From contig JAFLCP010000010.1 in the NCBI GenBank assembly GCA_017303505.1, forward strand, positions 19,403 to 83,402: DNA of 64,000 nucleotides, read 5' to 3'. The DNA is from Planctomycetota bacterium (GTDB lineage Bacteria > Planctomycetota > Planctomycetia > Pirellulales > Pirellulaceae). Positions 9,921-19,746 of the stretch are shown in pieces (the stretch's first letter is position 1; each line of letters opens with the position of its first letter). Position numbers and translations under genes: made by a program. A model generated the notes under the pieces. The model was not told where the DNA came from. It saw nothing but the letters and a program-made list of their open reading frames with translations, and made no database searches.

Positions 9921-9936
9921 TTTATTCGGGAGTAAA
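9921..9936 (+). promoter_or_regulatory. Palindromic operator copy 2 upstream of abiEi
   Basis: TTTATTCGGGAGTAAA differs from the first copy only at the two bases CG versus GC in the middle and keeps the same outer palindrome. It ends 21 bp before the ATG of the antitoxin gene. The pair probably forms a two-site operator for cooperative autorepression (inference from the AbiE family). Confidence 0.65.
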
Positions 9937-9957
9937 GTTGCCATTTTGGGTGAATTT

Positions 9958-11061
9958 ATGAGTCTATCTCTACCACAATTCGATCGTTTGTGCACTCAGT
10001 TGCTTTCCCCTTTAGGCGCATTTCAAGTAATCCGCAGAACCCGTACCGGCGATTCGGGGAGCGACTTTCAACTTATTGGACCGGCTGGTTCTAGCTTCCG
10101 ACTTGAAGTCAGAGAGTATAAACGGATCACGCCGGCAACCGCAGAATCTGCCTGCATAGCGTTAAAGCGAAACAGTCAGACAATCGATTCGCAGCCGGTC
10201 CTGTTTGCCCCATTGGTCTCCGATCGAACCGCAGAGATCGCACAAAGGCACAATGTGTCATGGATGGATTATGTAGGGAACTGTCGTTTGGTCTTCCCAT
10301 CGAAGGGAATCTACGTGTGGCGAAGTGGGATCGACAACCCATTTGGTAAACAAATACCGAAAGTACTCAACGTCTTTTCTGTGAAGTCGAGTCGAGTCGT
10401 CCGAGCGCTGTTGGAGCAACCGTTGCTCGGCTGGCAACTCAACCAACTTGCAGGATGCAGTGATGTTCTTGTCAGTCCAGGCTTAATGTCGCGCATCAAA
10501 TGCTCGCTTGTCGAAGACGGGTATGCGACTATTCAGGACGGCCGCCTATATTTGAAACGTCCCGATGAGTTGTTGGACGATTGGGTAAAGCACTACCGCA
10601 GCCACAGGCCGCAGGAATACAGCTTCTATCTGCGAGGAGACATCGAGCATGTAGAACGACAAGTCGCATCTTGGTGTTCGAAATTCGGAATTGATTATGC
10701 GCTTTCGCGCTTCTCTGCTGCCTGGCGTTTGGCACCGGAGGTACGTTACAACGTCGTGAGCATGATGGTATCCAAAAACGCAATTCTGGATGACACACTC
10801 AATGACCTTATAGCCAACTTTGGAGTACGCCCCGTTGATTCGGGGGCAAATCTTATCCTGCAAGTCTCGGCTGATGAAAGTTATCTTAGTAATCGACGCG
10901 GCGAAGATATCCCGACAACATCTCCTCTGCAAACGTATTTGGACTTAAGAGCGATGGATGGTCGGGGTGAGGAAGCGGCGAGGGCAATCTACGAGAAATA
11001 CTTGAAACAACCATTCAAGGAAGCGGCTGAACAAGCTGTGAGGCATCATGAAGGAAACTGA
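9958..11061 (+). CDS. AbiEi-family antitoxin of a type IV toxin-antitoxin system
   Basis: The 367-aa protein has the layout of the long AbiEi-like antitoxins: an N-terminal nuclease-like fold region (SGSDFQLIGPAGSSFRLEVRE, LFAPLVSDRTAEIAQRHNVSW, MDYVGNCRLVF), then a winged helix-turn-helix (SSRVVRALLEQPLLGWQLNQ, LMSRIKCSLVEDGYATIQDG) and a C-terminal domain ending LDLRAMDGRGEEAARAIYEK. The antitoxin represses its operon and neutralises the AbiEii nucleotidyltransferase without binding it stably. I chose ATG 9958 because the frame's earlier TTG lies inside the operator pair. The gene's last 14 bp overlap the toxin start, as usual in abiE operons. It appears intact while its toxin is broken. 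Confidence 0.85.
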   Translation: MSLSLPQFDRLCTQLLSPLGAFQVIRRTRTGDSGSDFQLIGPAGSSFRLEVREYKRITPATAESACIALKRNSQTIDSQPVLFAPLVSDRTAEIAQRHNVSWMDYVGNCRLVFPSKGIYVWRSGIDNPFGKQIPKVLNVFSVKSSRVVRALLEQPLLGWQLNQLAGCSDVLVSPGLMSRIKCSLVEDGYATIQDGRLYLKRPDELLDDWVKHYRSHRPQEYSFYLRGDIEHVERQVASWCSKFGIDYALSRFSAAWRLAPEVRYNVVSMMVSKNAILDDTLNDLIANFGVRPVDSGANLILQVSADESYLSNRRGEDIPTTSPLQTYLDLRAMDGRGEEAARAIYEKYLKQPFKEAAEQAVRHHEGN

Positions 11062-11830
11062 AGCAGCCCGATCCGTCTTGCTGGAGGTGCTCAATGCTCT
11101 CGGGGCGATGCGTGAAGAATTAGTGATCGTTGGTGGGTGGGTGCCAGACTTGCTGTACCCTGAATGTAATCACATTGGGTCTTTGGACGTTGACTTAGCG
11201 GTATCGCCCATGGCCATAGGCGGCAATGCATATTCGACAATTCGCGAACGCCTAATGCAAATTGGTTATACAATGCAGTCATCGCCCACTCGATTTTGGA
11301 AGCAAGTACCAGGCTTGATCAATCCGATCAAAATTGATTTGCTCACGGGGTTGTATGTCTTGTAGGAGAAGCGGGATTCGATCCTTATAGATGAGATTCG
11401 AATTAACGAATTACGCGGAATCGATTTAGCGTTTGAGTCGTCTGAATCAATTACTATTGATGGCAGAATGCCAGATGGCTCTGTCAACCGAGTGACTGCT
11501 CGGTTGGTTGCTCCAGAGGCGTACATTTTGATTAAAGCGATCGCTTTGGACGAACGCACCAAAGATAAGGATGCTTACGATATTGCCTTTGTTCTAAAGC
11601 ACTACCAACCCTCTCTTGCAGACTTAGCAAAAAAGGTTCATAGAATTTCGCGATCGGGAATTGGAAAAGAAGCTCTACACTTGCTGCAAATCAAGTTCCG
11701 GACCTTTGATTCGGTTGGTCCGGTATGGGCCAGTCGAGTAGCAGTAACAGCAGGCGATGACCCTGTGCAATTCCAGCGTGCTGCGTTTGAAGATGCAGGA
11801 TTACTATTCAGATTGCTTGATGCGCTATGA
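11048..11830 (+). pseudogene. AbiEii-like nucleotidyltransferase toxin with an in-frame amber stop
   Basis: One reading frame runs from ATG 11048 to the TGA at 11828-11830 and is interrupted only by TAG at 11363-11365 (codon 106 of 260). Before it: LVIVGGWVPDLLY and GSLDVDLAV, the GG and DxD motifs of nucleotidyltransferases, then IKIDLLTGLYVL. After it, without a frame change: EKRDSILIDEIRINELRGID, LVAPEAYILIKAIALDERTK and DKDAYDIAFVLKHY, which are the conserved C-terminal motifs. AbiEii enzymes transfer nucleotides (to tRNA 3' ends or similar targets) and arrest growth. A single CAG-to-TAG-type change would explain the stop. It may be a loss-of-function mutation, a sequence error or readthrough; the first is most likely. 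Confidence 0.85.
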
Positions 11831-11965
11831 CGACGCTCGGCATTTACACGTCTAGTATCTTGCCTAAGTGGACTATAGTCTCCAGCGGAGAACAGTGTCA
11901 CCGCTGTGCAGGAAGTGGAGCGCTCAAAGAGCAAAACATCGATTCGCTGGCGGTGGAGTTTAAAC

Positions 11966-12697
11966 ATGTCGAATGTTGAATGGAATTTGGAACGCGATGG
12001 TTTTCGGATTTTACCGAGGGCTGTCGATGTGACGATCATCGATCGCTTACTTGATGTATTCGAAACTGCTTTTGATGATGATTCGCAATCGGTGCAAGCA
12101 CGATCGAGCAAGGGGTATGTTTATGCCGCTCGAAATTTGCTGGACTCCATTCCCGAAGTTACCTTGGTTTGGCAGAAAGATCCTATGCTTGGTCTTCTTC
12201 GAGAAGTTCTCGGAGATGGATTCGGTTTAGTCAGGGCTTTGTTTTTTGACAAACCGCCCGAGCGGACATGGAACCTTCCATGGCACAAAGATACGTCCAT
12301 CTCGGTGAAAGATAACTCTGCGTCGTCGCCGTCGTTTTCCCGGCCGACCGTCAAAGCGGGTGTGCCACACGTAATTGCGAATGATGATTTGTTGCGACGA
12401 ATTTTAACACTAAGAATCCATCTGGACGATGTCACCGACGAAAATGGACCACTGCGTGTGATTCCCCGATCGCATATTGCCAGCGAATGTGAAGGACTAG
12501 GGGTTGATCACGCTGTCACGATCTACGCAAATGCGGGAGATGTTTTGGTAATGCGCCCCTTGATCAGCCATTCGAGTGGAGCGTCAATCGCTGGCACTAT
12601 GCGGCATCGAAGAATCCTGCATCTGGAATTTGCAGCCACCGAGAAACTCCCAGATGGATATCAGTGGCATGACTATATTCGACCCTCGATTATCTAA
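11966..12697 (+). CDS. Phytanoyl-CoA dioxygenase (PhyH) family protein
   Basis: The 243-aa protein shows the Fe(II)/2-oxoglutarate oxygenase facial triad of the PhyH family: LPWHKDTS supplies His-x-Asp, and RPLISHSSGAS supplies the distal His. RRILHLEF supplies the Arg that usually binds 2-oxoglutarate. The core also carries LTLRIHLDDVTDENGPLRVI and PRSH, both family hallmarks. Members hydroxylate diverse small molecules; the substrate here is not predictable. GGAG lies 8-9 nt before ATG 11966 and favours it over the GTG at 11906, which would add 20 residues with no family similarity. It stands downstream of the broken toxin gene but is probably unrelated to it. Confidence 0.88.
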   Translation: MSNVEWNLERDGFRILPRAVDVTIIDRLLDVFETAFDDDSQSVQARSSKGYVYAARNLLDSIPEVTLVWQKDPMLGLLREVLGDGFGLVRALFFDKPPERTWNLPWHKDTSISVKDNSASSPSFSRPTVKAGVPHVIANDDLLRRILTLRIHLDDVTDENGPLRVIPRSHIASECEGLGVDHAVTIYANAGDVLVMRPLISHSSGASIAGTMRHRRILHLEFAATEKLPDGYQWHDYIRPSII

Positions 12698-13025
12698 CCC
12701 ATCGGCGCCGAGCTTAGTGGTTACGGAGTCCACATTTCCAGACTGAAAGTACAATGATTGCTCGCTATTCCACTTTTACTCGGAATGCCTTCGACCTTCA
12801 GCCCGCGATAAATTGCGCATAATTGATGATGTTTGGCAGTGGTCATTGGCTGCTTGATTGGCTGTCGTTGAAACAGTGTCATCCTATTCTGATTGTGGTA
12901 TAACTGGGACCGGAATCGTTCTATGCATACGGCTTGGTACATGTCCATATAGCAAATGGAGAGATTCCCTGGATCGCAATTCCAGTTCTATTCACTGATC
13001 TCAGCAATATTCATCGATTTTCACC
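12698..13025 (+). other. Intergenic stretch, nothing supportable
   Basis: About 330 bp. A minus-strand frame (12721-12948, 75 codons) is rich in Gln, His and Met without any motif and is judged to be chance. No terminator with a clear T-run is seen. Confidence 0.4.
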
Positions 13026-15209
13026 ATGAATTCTCTCCTCGCTTTCATCCGTGTCATTGCAATATCTTTTTTGGTAGTGCCGCTCGAGTTGCCGCTAGAA
13101 GCGACCGAGTTTCGTTCCGACTGGCAAGGTTCTCGGCCATGGGTTGGCCCGGAATATTGGGCTGGACCGCTATATGACTGGAAAACCGTTGATGGTGCAG
13201 TTGTCGCTGTGGCGGCACAAGACCGGTTGCTGCACTTGTTAAGTCATCGACCGCTGGAACCGCAGAAGGGTTTTCAAATTCGGGTTTCGGTCGAGTTGCT
13301 TTACGAGGGGAGCATTTCGAGTCCAAATGCGGTATGGGCCGGAATCGCAGTGGGCGTGAAAGGGATGATGGAGGACCCACGACACGTTGCTGTTTGGCCG
13401 AAGCAACGCATCGTGGCGGTGGTCCGCGCCGATGGTCGACTCGCACTCGGCGATAGCGCGATATCTGAAGATGTTCTAGCAGGTGATGGTCCGGTTGAAT
13501 TGGAGCTGATAGCGAGTGATGGTGAGCTGCGGCTTACTGGGACCCGAAATGGAAAATCTGCGACCGTAAGTATGGCGGTTAAAGACGTCGATCTCATGGG
13601 AAATCTGTGTCTTGCCGCATCATCGCCACGCAAACCGGGCGACAAGCGGGGTGAGATCCGAGCGAGATTTCGCGATTGGCGAGTTTCGGGAGCCGGCATC
13701 GGCCCTACTGGCGTTGAGCCTTTCGGCCCTATCTTGTGGACGCAATACACGCGTCAGGGAAATATCGTAAAAGTATCCGCCCAAATGGCCCCGATGGGCG
13801 AGTCGGATGCGCGGGAAGTGAAGCTCGATATCAAGCAGAACGACGAATGGCGAGAAGTCGGCGTAGGGTTGATCGATCCGCTCGCGCGCAACGCGCTGAT
13901 CCGAGCGGAGATTCCTGATGGTGCGGTTGAATACCGAGTGCGTTATCCGTGGCAGGGCCGTGATTCGCATTGGTCCGGAACTTTTGCTGAGGATCCCGGA
14001 GAATCTGGAAAACCTTTGAAAATCGCTTTGTTTTCATGCGACAACGGTTATGCGTTTCCGTTACCGACCATGGTGAGTAACGTCACGGCTCAGAATCCCG
14101 ATTTGTTGTTCTTCGCTGGCGACCAAATCTACGAGAGTTACGGTGGTTATGGCCTAGTCCGAACGCCGACCGACAAGGCAATGCTCGACTATTTGCGCAA
14201 GTACTATCAGTTCGGATGGACCTGGCGATCTCTCCTCAAAGACAAGCCATCCATCATTCTTCCCGACGACCACGATGTGTTTCAGGGAAACCTGTGGGGC
14301 AATGGTGGCAGAGCGACAAAGGTCCAGGAAGCGGGTGGTTACATGATGCCTGTTGAGTGGGTTAAGGCTGTCGAACGGACACAGACCGTTCATCTGCCGG
14401 ATCCAGTCGATCCCGCTCCACTGGAGAGCGGCATTGGTGTTTATTTCACGAGTATGACTTGGGGCAGCGTGCCCATGGCCATCATCGAGGATCGCAAGTG
14501 GAAGTCCGGCCCTGGCTCGTTGTTGCCAAAGGGAACCATTAATGCCAACACGACTGCCGACCAGCTCGACCCGCCGGCTGCCAGTTTGTTGGGGCAACGG
14601 CAGGAACGCTTTCTGAACACATGGGCCGCCGCAACCCGCGAGAAACCGCTGCGGCTTGTATTTTCGCAGACGATATTCTGCAAGGGCCACACTCACACCG
14701 GCCCCGAATTGAAGAAGGACCGTTTTGACTTGGACAGCAATGGCTGGCCAAGATCGGGCCGTCAACGTGCGCTCGAACCCCTAAAAGGCAACCGCACTTT
14801 GATGCTTCATGGTGACCAACATCTCGGACTACTCGTCAGACAAGGAATTAATGATTGGAACGATGGCCCTTGGGCATTTATGGTACCCGGAACAGCCAAT
14901 GGTTTCCCTCGCGCCTGGTGGCCCGAAGATGAAAGAATCACTGGAGATTTCACCGATCCCTTTGGCAATAAATTTACAGTTCTAGCTGCTGCTAATCCGG
15001 AAAAGGGAAGCAACACCCTTAAGCCGCGTGAAATTGATCAACCTGAAGTCGTCGCCCAAAGTAAAGGCTCAGGTCATGGTATCGTGATCATCGCCCCCGA
15101 TCGCAAATCCGCAGTGATCGAAATGTGGCGTTACCAATTTGATACGTCGAACCCAAAGCCGGGTGACCAATTTGATGGATTTCCGCAAACAATTCGTTTC
15201 GGTGAATGA
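13026..15209 (+). CDS. Secreted PhoD-like metallophosphatase
   Basis: A signal peptide (residues about 1-26) is followed by a long beta-rich N-terminal part (about residues 30-330) that resembles a LamG/Ig-type sandwich, then a PhoD-type phosphatase domain. Visible metal-site blocks are IALFSCDN, LLFFAGDQIYE (Asp), ILPDDHDVFQG (Asp-His), AIIEDRKWK and LMLHGDQHLG, all characteristic of PhoD/alkaline phosphatase D. The family cleaves phosphomonoesters or diesters with Fe/Ca or related metals outside the cytoplasm. At 727 aa it is longer than a canonical PhoD because of the N-terminal module, which is common in planctomycetes. No Pho-box or operon partner is seen. Activity on a specific substrate is inference. 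Confidence 0.85.
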   Translation: MNSLLAFIRVIAISFLVVPLELPLEATEFRSDWQGSRPWVGPEYWAGPLYDWKTVDGAVVAVAAQDRLLHLLSHRPLEPQKGFQIRVSVELLYEGSISSPNAVWAGIAVGVKGMMEDPRHVAVWPKQRIVAVVRADGRLALGDSAISEDVLAGDGPVELELIASDGELRLTGTRNGKSATVSMAVKDVDLMGNLCLAASSPRKPGDKRGEIRARFRDWRVSGAGIGPTGVEPFGPILWTQYTRQGNIVKVSAQMAPMGESDAREVKLDIKQNDEWREVGVGLIDPLARNALIRAEIPDGAVEYRVRYPWQGRDSHWSGTFAEDPGESGKPLKIALFSCDNGYAFPLPTMVSNVTAQNPDLLFFAGDQIYESYGGYGLVRTPTDKAMLDYLRKYYQFGWTWRSLLKDKPSIILPDDHDVFQGNLWGNGGRATKVQEAGGYMMPVEWVKAVERTQTVHLPDPVDPAPLESGIGVYFTSMTWGSVPMAIIEDRKWKSGPGSLLPKGTINANTTADQLDPPAASLLGQRQERFLNTWAAATREKPLRLVFSQTIFCKGHTHTGPELKKDRFDLDSNGWPRSGRQRALEPLKGNRTLMLHGDQHLGLLVRQGINDWNDGPWAFMVPGTANGFPRAWWPEDERITGDFTDPFGNKFTVLAAANPEKGSNTLKPREIDQPEVVAQSKGSGHGIVIIAPDRKSAVIEMWRYQFDTSNPKPGDQFDGFPQTIRFGE

Positions 15210-15613
15210 AGCATCATTGGAAAATTAGCTTGTTCAAAGCACTCCGAATAAATGAAGCTGTCGTATTGATTTGACCAAGGCTCAGCGAATGGACCAAAGT
15301 TTGTCCATAGATTGATGTATTTCTCTAACAAATCCTGAGCGTCCGTAGGTTGGGTAAAGAGAGCTGAACAAAGTAACTTTGACTCGCTGCGTGGACTTCT
15401 CCGGGGAGGCATCTTATAAATCCACGAAATTCTTGGATGGCTCATTCGGCGTTGTTGAGATTGCAGTGGACGACTGCTAGATTTACGCCGACTCTTTCTA
15501 GGCACGAGTAATGTGGGTTAACTCTACGAATTTAGTTTTCAAGGGTGCCTTGTCACTGGCTATCTTAACACTTCTTCGATAGCCTTCGCCAAATTGCAAC
15601 AGACGAACTAACG
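15210..15613 (+). other. Intergenic stretch upstream of the first kinase gene
   Basis: About 400 bp. A minus-strand frame (15131-15505) enters it from within the phosphatase gene. It has some protein-like wording but no recognisable motif and no ribosome binding site, so it is left unannotated. Promoter elements for the kinase gene probably lie here, but no strong box is evident. Confidence 0.35.
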
Positions 15614-18600
15614 ATGCAAGATTCCGATCGCATACAACAGATTCTCAACTCGATTCTTTCGGCAACGAGCCCCGAGGAGCGAGAGCTCATTCTCCAACGC
15701 GAATGCGGTGAGGATCGCGAGCTTCGAGAAAAGGTGGAATCGCTGTTGCGAGTGGAACTTGCAACAATGGCTGAAAGCGCGGACCTTAAGGAGCGGGCTG
15801 AATCTTCAGCCGCAAATCGCGCTTCGGACCGTCCCGGTGTGGTTTTGGTCGATCGCTATAAGTTGTTGAAGGCTGTGGGCGAAGGGGGAATGGGCTCGGT
15901 TTGGAAGGCTGAGCAACTTCAGCCCGTCAAGCGAATCGTGGCGGTTAAACTGATCAAAAAGGGGATGGACTCTGCGCAGATTCTTGCTCGTTTTGAAATT
16001 GAACGACAGACGCTTGCACTGATGGATCATCCCAACATCGCTCGTGTCTATGATGGAGGCATAACCGATCAAGGTGCGCCGTTTTTTGTAATGGAGTATG
16101 TTGAAGGTGAACCGCTTAGCGATTACTGCGATAAGAATAACTTAAATGTTGAAGAACGTTTGAAGTTGTTTCACGACGTTTGTCAGGCGATCCAGCACGC
16201 ACATCAAAAAGGGATTGTGCACCGCGATTTGAAGCCCAGCAATATTCTGGTTTGTAACATCGATGGCAAACCTACTCCCAAGGTCATCGACTTTGGCCTG
16301 GCGAAAGCCTTCAATCAAGGTCCGACCGAACAAACTCAGTTGACTGCGCATGGCGTCATTCTCGGAACGCCCCTCTATATGAGTCCGGAGCAAGCGGATT
16401 ATACCAATGTCGATATTGATACTAGATCGGATATCTACTCTTTGGGTGTCATCTTATATGAACTGCTTACGGGCAGTACACCGATCGATCGACAAAAAAT
16501 GCGAGCTGCGGCCATGAACGAAATCGTAAGGCTTATTTGTAGCGAAGAGCCGCTAAAGCCCAGTTCGCGATTGAGTTCCAGCGAAGGTATCGCAGATATT
16601 GCCTCACACCGTCGAGTTGACGCTGCCCGACTGCGGCGAGCGATTGCTGGTGATCTCGACTGGATTGTAATGAAGGCCATCGAGAAGGAACGAAATCGGC
16701 GCTACGAATCGGTAAGCGGTTTCGCTCGTGACATCGAACGCTTTCTCAATAACGAGGCGGTTGAAGCCTGTCCCCCAAGTGCTACGTATCGTATTAAAAA
16801 ATTTGTCCAAAAACACCGGGCCCTGATATCAACCGCTGCTTCATTTGTGTTGTTGCTAGTGGTTGGCGCTATTGTTAGTACGTGGCTGGCAATTCGAGCG
16901 ATGAACGCTGAGTCGGTTGCCGATTCAGAACGTCGAAACGCACAAGATGCCGAACGTCAAACGCTTGAAGACTATCGGGCCAGTACCGACGATGCGATTG
17001 AACAGCTCATCGGATCCAAATCAGAAATTGGGGCGTCCGAAAGAAACTATCTGGAGCGTACGCTTGAGCGCTGGAAGGTGTTCGCCAATCGTCAGGGAGA
17101 CGATGCCCATAGTCGGGCCATTCAAGCGGAAGGGCACTTTCGAGTTGGCAGCATCTGGCAGACTTTGGGGCGTAACGCCGAAGCTGTAGAGGAACTAGAA
17201 AAAGCTCGCGATTTACAAATCAATCTGTTACGCGAGTTTCCGAGCACTATCGCTTATCAGGTCGCTTTGGCCAGAACTCACGGCGATTTGAGCGTTGTAC
17301 AATCGAATGTTGGGAAATTCAATGAAGCTGAAACCGAGTACAAAGCTACGTTGCAATTACAACAAGCGCTTGTTGATCAGTTTCCTAACAATCTTGATTA
17401 CCAGCACGATATCGCGCGGACTCACCAAAACAAAGGAAATTTTAGTTCCTCTTTGGGGCAATGGGATAATGCCAAGAAGTCATACAGAATCGCCATCGAA
17501 AAGCTCTCGACGCTAGTTTCCAAGGAGCCCAAGAGCAAGATGTTTCGTCAGGATCTTGCGCTTGCTCAGCATAACTTGGGTCTTTTGCTTTTGGACATAG
17601 GAGAACTGGAAGAATCGGGCAAAGAACTCGAAGCGGCACGCACTTTGCGTCAGGCACTTGCTACCGAGTTTCCGGAGACGCCTCTTCTTCGCAAGGAGCT
17701 TGCCGATTCGTACATCGATCTCGCGGCACTTCACTATCAGATGGCAAATCCAAACGAAGCGCTCAAAGAAATCGAGAAAGGCCGCGATCTGTATCAGGCT
17801 TTGGTGGAAGAATACCCTGCAATACCGACATATCGCAGAGAACTAGGGCTCATTCAAAACAACTTGGGTGTTTTGCAAATCGATCAAGAAGTCTTTGAGA
17901 AAGCACTCGAATATTTTGAATTGGGGCGAGCGCAACGGCAGAAACTTGTTGATCGATATCCAGATAGGCCTAGCTATCGCAACGATTTGGCCGTGTCGTA
18001 TAACAACATTGCTATTGCGTTGGAAGGACTAAGACGTACCGAAGAACAGATTGCAGCCCAGGAAAAAGCACGTTCTATTCAGGAACAGCTGGTAAAGGAC
18101 TTTCCCAGTGAGCACATCTTTAAAGGTGGGCTGGCCGTTACTCTGAACAATTTGGGGCTCTCCTATAGCAATCTCGACAATTACCCCCAAGCCATCGCGG
18201 AGTATGAAGCAGCGGAGCGTGTATCTTCGGAACTCGTCGCGGAGCACTCTGACGTTCCCGAATATGGGCAGCAGTACGTTCGAAGTTTAAGCGAATTAGC
18301 GAATGTGTATAAACGTCAGAACGCTCATGAAAAAGCTCTTGGTCGCTACCGCGCAGGCGTAGCGCATAGTGAGAAGCTCTTGCAAGCCTCTCCCGACTCG
18401 CCGCATTCGAACCTAGCCTTGGTTTCGTGCCAAATCAGCATTCCCAAAGTACTTTTACAATTGGCCCGAATGGGTGAAGCAAAACTCGAAAACAATAAGA
18501 CAATCGATACGGTAACGAAGTTGGTGCAACAATATCCCAACATGCCGGAATTCCGACTTGCACTTTCGGAGAGCTTGTGCATCTCCAGTCAAATTCTGTT

Positions 18601-19135
18601 GATGGAAGCGAACCACACTGAAAGCTTAGCTCAAGTCGATAAGGCGCTCGAGAATTTAGCGATATTTCTCGAACCAGGAATGGCGTATCCATCGGCAGGT
18701 TCCTTTTTCGTGTCGTGCTACTCGACCCGAGCAAGATTGCACGCGACGATGGGGAACTATCCTGCTGCCTTGGACGATTGTAAGAAGTCGCTGACTTTTG
18801 GCGATCCGAGCAAGCAGCAACCCGTTGAGATTGTGAAAGCGTATGTTTATGCGAAGTCCGGCGATGTAGACGCTGCAGTTCAAAATGCAGAGAAACTAGG
18901 TAGCGTCACGGGGTGGGAAAGCCAGCAATTGTATGAGCTAGGGCGGGTATGGGCAGTTGTGGCGGAGAAAACAACGGATAATGAACTTAAGCGGAACCGT
19001 GTTGGCCAAGCTATCTCATTGCTGCGTTCTGCTGTCGAAAAGGGACACAAATTGACACCCGCCACTGCAGATGATCCTGACTTTGTTGCGTTAAAAGCAC
19101 TTCCAGAATTCGCCGAATTGATAAGTCAACCATAA
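15614..19135 (+). CDS. Membrane-anchored Ser/Thr protein kinase with long C-terminal TPR array
   Basis: The 1173-aa protein starts with a helical leader (RELREKVESLLR) typical of planctomycete kinases. The kinase domain (about residues 80-370) has the Gly-rich loop VGEGGMGSVWKA, catalytic Lys in VAVKLIKK, HRDLKPSN, DFGLAK and GTPLYMSPEQA, so all catalytic residues are present. One transmembrane helix follows (about 403-427, FVLLLVVGAIVSTWLAI). The C-terminal 700 residues are TPR-like repeats (AEAVEELEKARDL, GELEESGKELEAAR, EKALEYFELGRAQR and others), predicted extracytoplasmic. This is a transmembrane Hanks-type kinase; its ligand and substrates are unknown. It closely resembles the kinase at 50.9-54.0 kb in the catalytic part, so the two are paralogues. 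Confidence 0.93.
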   Translation: MQDSDRIQQILNSILSATSPEERELILQRECGEDRELREKVESLLRVELATMAESADLKERAESSAANRASDRPGVVLVDRYKLLKAVGEGGMGSVWKAEQLQPVKRIVAVKLIKKGMDSAQILARFEIERQTLALMDHPNIARVYDGGITDQGAPFFVMEYVEGEPLSDYCDKNNLNVEERLKLFHDVCQAIQHAHQKGIVHRDLKPSNILVCNIDGKPTPKVIDFGLAKAFNQGPTEQTQLTAHGVILGTPLYMSPEQADYTNVDIDTRSDIYSLGVILYELLTGSTPIDRQKMRAAAMNEIVRLICSEEPLKPSSRLSSSEGIADIASHRRVDAARLRRAIAGDLDWIVMKAIEKERNRRYESVSGFARDIERFLNNEAVEACPPSATYRIKKFVQKHRALISTAASFVLLLVVGAIVSTWLAIRAMNAESVADSERRNAQDAERQTLEDYRASTDDAIEQLIGSKSEIGASERNYLERTLERWKVFANRQGDDAHSRAIQAEGHFRVGSIWQTLGRNAEAVEELEKARDLQINLLREFPSTIAYQVALARTHGDLSVVQSNVGKFNEAETEYKATLQLQQALVDQFPNNLDYQHDIARTHQNKGNFSSSLGQWDNAKKSYRIAIEKLSTLVSKEPKSKMFRQDLALAQHNLGLLLLDIGELEESGKELEAARTLRQALATEFPETPLLRKELADSYIDLAALHYQMANPNEALKEIEKGRDLYQALVEEYPAIPTYRRELGLIQNNLGVLQIDQEVFEKALEYFELGRAQRQKLVDRYPDRPSYRNDLAVSYNNIAIALEGLRRTEEQIAAQEKARSIQEQLVKDFPSEHIFKGGLAVTLNNLGLSYSNLDNYPQAIAEYEAAERVSSELVAEHSDVPEYGQQYVRSLSELANVYKRQNAHEKALGRYRAGVAHSEKLLQASPDSPHSNLALVSCQISIPKVLLQLARMGEAKLENNKTIDTVTKLVQQYPNMPEFRLALSESLCISSQILLMEANHTESLAQVDKALENLAIFLEPGMAYPSAGSFFVSCYSTRARLHATMGNYPAALDDCKKSLTFGDPSKQQPVEIVKAYVYAKSGDVDAAVQNAEKLGSVTGWESQQLYELGRVWAVVAEKTTDNELKRNRVGQAISLLRSAVEKGHKLTPATADDPDFVALKALPEFAELISQP

Positions 19136-19167
19136 AATTGAGTGTTCGCCCTGCACTTGATTGAAGT

Positions 19168-19668
19168 TCAGGCGGCGCTCAGGATTAGCAAGGCAACCAA
19201 CCAGTACGTCAAGCTGACCAGCAGTGCCATCCAACTGGTTGCATAATAGGGCGTAAGTCTTCGAATAACCACTTCGGCAATATTCAGCTTCGCGATAGCG
19301 AGGAGAACAAGAGTAAAGATCGGTGCGCACGCATAACGGAAGTTCGTGTTCCCTATAGTTAAAATGAAGGTGGGAATAGAGAGTGCCATTAGAAGCAGGA
19401 ACAGAATTAAGAAGCAGGGACGTTTCTTAGCGAAACACAACGGTTTCATCATGAAGATAAGCAGAATAGGCGACGCCAACAGAAGGCATGTGGTCCAGAA
19501 GTAAAAGACGTCACCTACGAGCATACCTGGTAGGGAATAGAAATTGAGTCTTTTGGTGGCATCGAACGTCAGAAGAATGAGCGTCAACGATATTCCCGCC
19601 AGCGCCGTGGAAACCAGTGTCGCGCTCAAGCGAAACTGTGAGTCTCGCAGTTTGTCAGGCTCTGTCAT
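19168..19668 (-). CDS. Hypothetical multi-pass membrane protein
   Basis: The 166-aa product has about five hydrophobic segments (ATLVSTALAGISLTLILLTF, FYFWTTCLLLASPILLIFMM, FLILFLLLMALSIPTFILTI, CAPIFTLVLLAIA, ALLVSLTYWLVALLILSA) joined by short loops. No conserved polar motif that would indicate transport or catalysis is visible. It ends 33 bp from the kinase gene on the opposite strand. Not recognised; the reading frame is supported by its length and consistent hydrophobic pattern. Confidence 0.6.
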   Translation of the reverse strand: MTEPDKLRDSQFRLSATLVSTALAGISLTLILLTFDATKRLNFYSLPGMLVGDVFYFWTTCLLLASPILLIFMMKPLCFAKKRPCFLILFLLLMALSIPTFILTIGNTNFRYACAPIFTLVLLAIAKLNIAEVVIRRLTPYYATSWMALLVSLTYWLVALLILSAA

Positions 19669-19746
19669 CGGGCTACCTCAAGAAATGGCGAGTTTCGCTC
19701 GCAGGTCTGCGCGAACTAGGCGTGCACTTCGATTGGCTTGTGATCA

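Noticed and set aside
15131..15505. 124-codon minus-strand frame over the end of the phosphatase gene
   Set aside because: Mostly antisense to a strong gene; no start signal or family match despite some protein-like wording.
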